Source: Micrococcales bacterium (GTDB lineage Bacteria; Actinomycetota; Actinomycetes; S36-B12; UBA10799). Taken from it: DNA of 6,634 bases. Location: the NCBI GenBank assembly GCA_023252115.1, contig JAHEXM010000005.1, positions 1-6,634 of the forward strand. Direction: 5' to 3'. Position 1 is the first letter of the stretch. Every line of letters begins with the position of its first letter. Positions 6,269 to 6,634 of this stretch are shown piece by piece. Made by a program: the position numbers and the translations under genes. Below the pieces are notes generated by a model that was not told where the DNA came from, made no database searches, and worked only from the letters and a program-made list of their open reading frames with translations.

Positions 6269-6293
6269 ACGATGACCGAAGCAAGTGCTGTGG

Positions 6294-6634
6294 TTAGGTC
6301 GAATACGAAACGATGTTGCGGTACGCCGCATATCCGCTTGTTGCTGGTGCGCGATAGGTCACGACAATGCGTAACTTCATTCCGTAAGTGCGGATGCTGA
6401 CCTTGCCGTTTTTGCCGTACACGAGATTCGCGAGTCGAAGGTCGCCGCGCTGGCGTGCGGTAAACGAACATCTGATTCGTTCACCGCCTGTCGTATAGGT
6501 CGCCCGTTTGATGAGCACGGTGGTGCCGGCACGGTGAATTTTTCGAGGGGGAGTCGCTCCGTTCCCAACTGCGCTTTGCTGGGCAACCACTGGTGTCACG
6601 GCAGTGGTCGTGAAAGTTGCTGCGGAACCGGAGA
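6294..6634 (-). CDS. C-terminal end of a probable secreted Ig-like/beta-sandwich protein, 5'-truncated by window edge
   Basis: The minus frame is open from the window edge to TAA (complement of 6294-6296), giving 112 residues. It starts with SGSAATFTTTAVTP, which looks like the last strand of an Ig-like repeat, then a Ser/Gly/Pro-containing linker (QQSAVGNGATPPRKI). A final beta-rich module follows: GTTVLIKRATYTTGGERIRC, then GKNGKVSIRTYGMKLRIVVTYRAPATSGYAAY. Alternating hydrophobic/polar residues, many Thr/Ser/Val and few acidic residues suggest an extracellular protein. No signal peptide can be checked, as the start is outside. A GTG at 6599 is available, but coding-type sequence continues upstream of it, so it is probably internal. 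I chose this frame because it alone remains open to the edge with coherent repeat-like sequence. Function unknown; it is convergent with mshC. Confidence 0.6.
   Translation of the reverse strand, partial: SGSAATFTTTAVTPVVAQQSAVGNGATPPRKIHRAGTTVLIKRATYTTGGERIRCSFTARQRGDLRLANLVYGKNGKVSIRTYGMKLRIVVTYRAPATSGYAAYRNIVSYST

Noticed and set aside
6266..6289. AGCAC/GTGCT inverted repeat as a terminator
   Set aside because: It has only 5 base pairs with a 14-base loop and no T-run, and it is mutually exclusive with the slightly better hairpin at 6246-6268.
6196..6471. 91-codon minus-strand open frame overlapping the end of mshC
   Set aside because: It overlaps conserved mshC coding sequence and the better-supported minus frame at 6294-6634, and has no domain-like pattern.
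1..6634. Mobile elements, defence systems, CRISPR arrays, tRNA genes
   Set aside because: No transposase, integrase, long terminal repeat, regularly spaced repeat array or cloverleaf was seen. The window is mostly conserved housekeeping sequence.

Overview
The window reads as a stretch of chromosome from a mycothiol-producing, F420-using actinomycete (class Actinomycetia). Three things point there. An F420-type luciferase-like oxidoreductase is present. A complete mshC encodes the cysteine ligase of mycothiol synthesis. The block phosphatase (MSMEG_4193 family) - DUF3090 - SCO1664 family - mshC is a gene order well known from Actinobacteria. Base composition is only moderately GC-rich compared with Streptomyces or Mycobacterium, and the last gene resembles the repeat-bearing secreted proteins common in aquatic actinobacteria. 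I cannot name the order or genus with confidence.

Layout. Positions 1-885 (+) hold the 3' part of an F420-dependent LLM-class oxidoreductase. Positions 929-1753 (+) hold uppP (undecaprenyl-diphosphatase, TTG start). Positions 1756-2778 (-) hold a CorA-type magnesium transporter, meeting uppP tail to tail with 2 bases between the stop codons. A 60-base divergent spacer follows. Then a co-directional block runs along the + strand: histidine phosphatase (2839-3588), DUF3090 zinc-ribbon protein (3598-4158), SCO1664-family kinase-like protein (4160-4993) and mshC (5013-6239). After a 54-base convergent spacer, positions 6294-6634 (-) hold the C-terminal end of a probable secreted Ig-like protein whose start lies beyond the window. 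No gene-free stretch exceeds 300 bases. I saw no tRNA, rRNA, CRISPR array or mobile element.

How the genes fit together. UppP recycles the undecaprenyl carrier for cell-wall synthesis, CorA imports Mg2+, and MshC makes Cys-GlcN-Ins, the penultimate mycothiol intermediate. The three proteins between the corA spacer and mshC form a conserved set of uncertain function: a phosphoglycerate-mutase-fold phosphatase, a protein ending in a Cys/His zinc-binding motif, and a protein with distant PI3/PI4-kinase-like motifs. Their tight packing with mshC suggests a shared role, possibly around inositol-phosphate or thiol metabolism; that is inference.

The most interesting non-coding signal is a recurring start-site architecture. 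Three of the four genes in the block (phosphatase, DUF3090, mshC) carry a TAGNNT hexamer exactly 6 bases before the start codon, the layout expected for leaderless transcripts in Actinobacteria. The mshC copy also has a TTGGCC -35-like box at 17-base spacing. Short direct repeats spaced about two helical turns apart lie upstream of uppP and in the corA/phosphatase divergent spacer.
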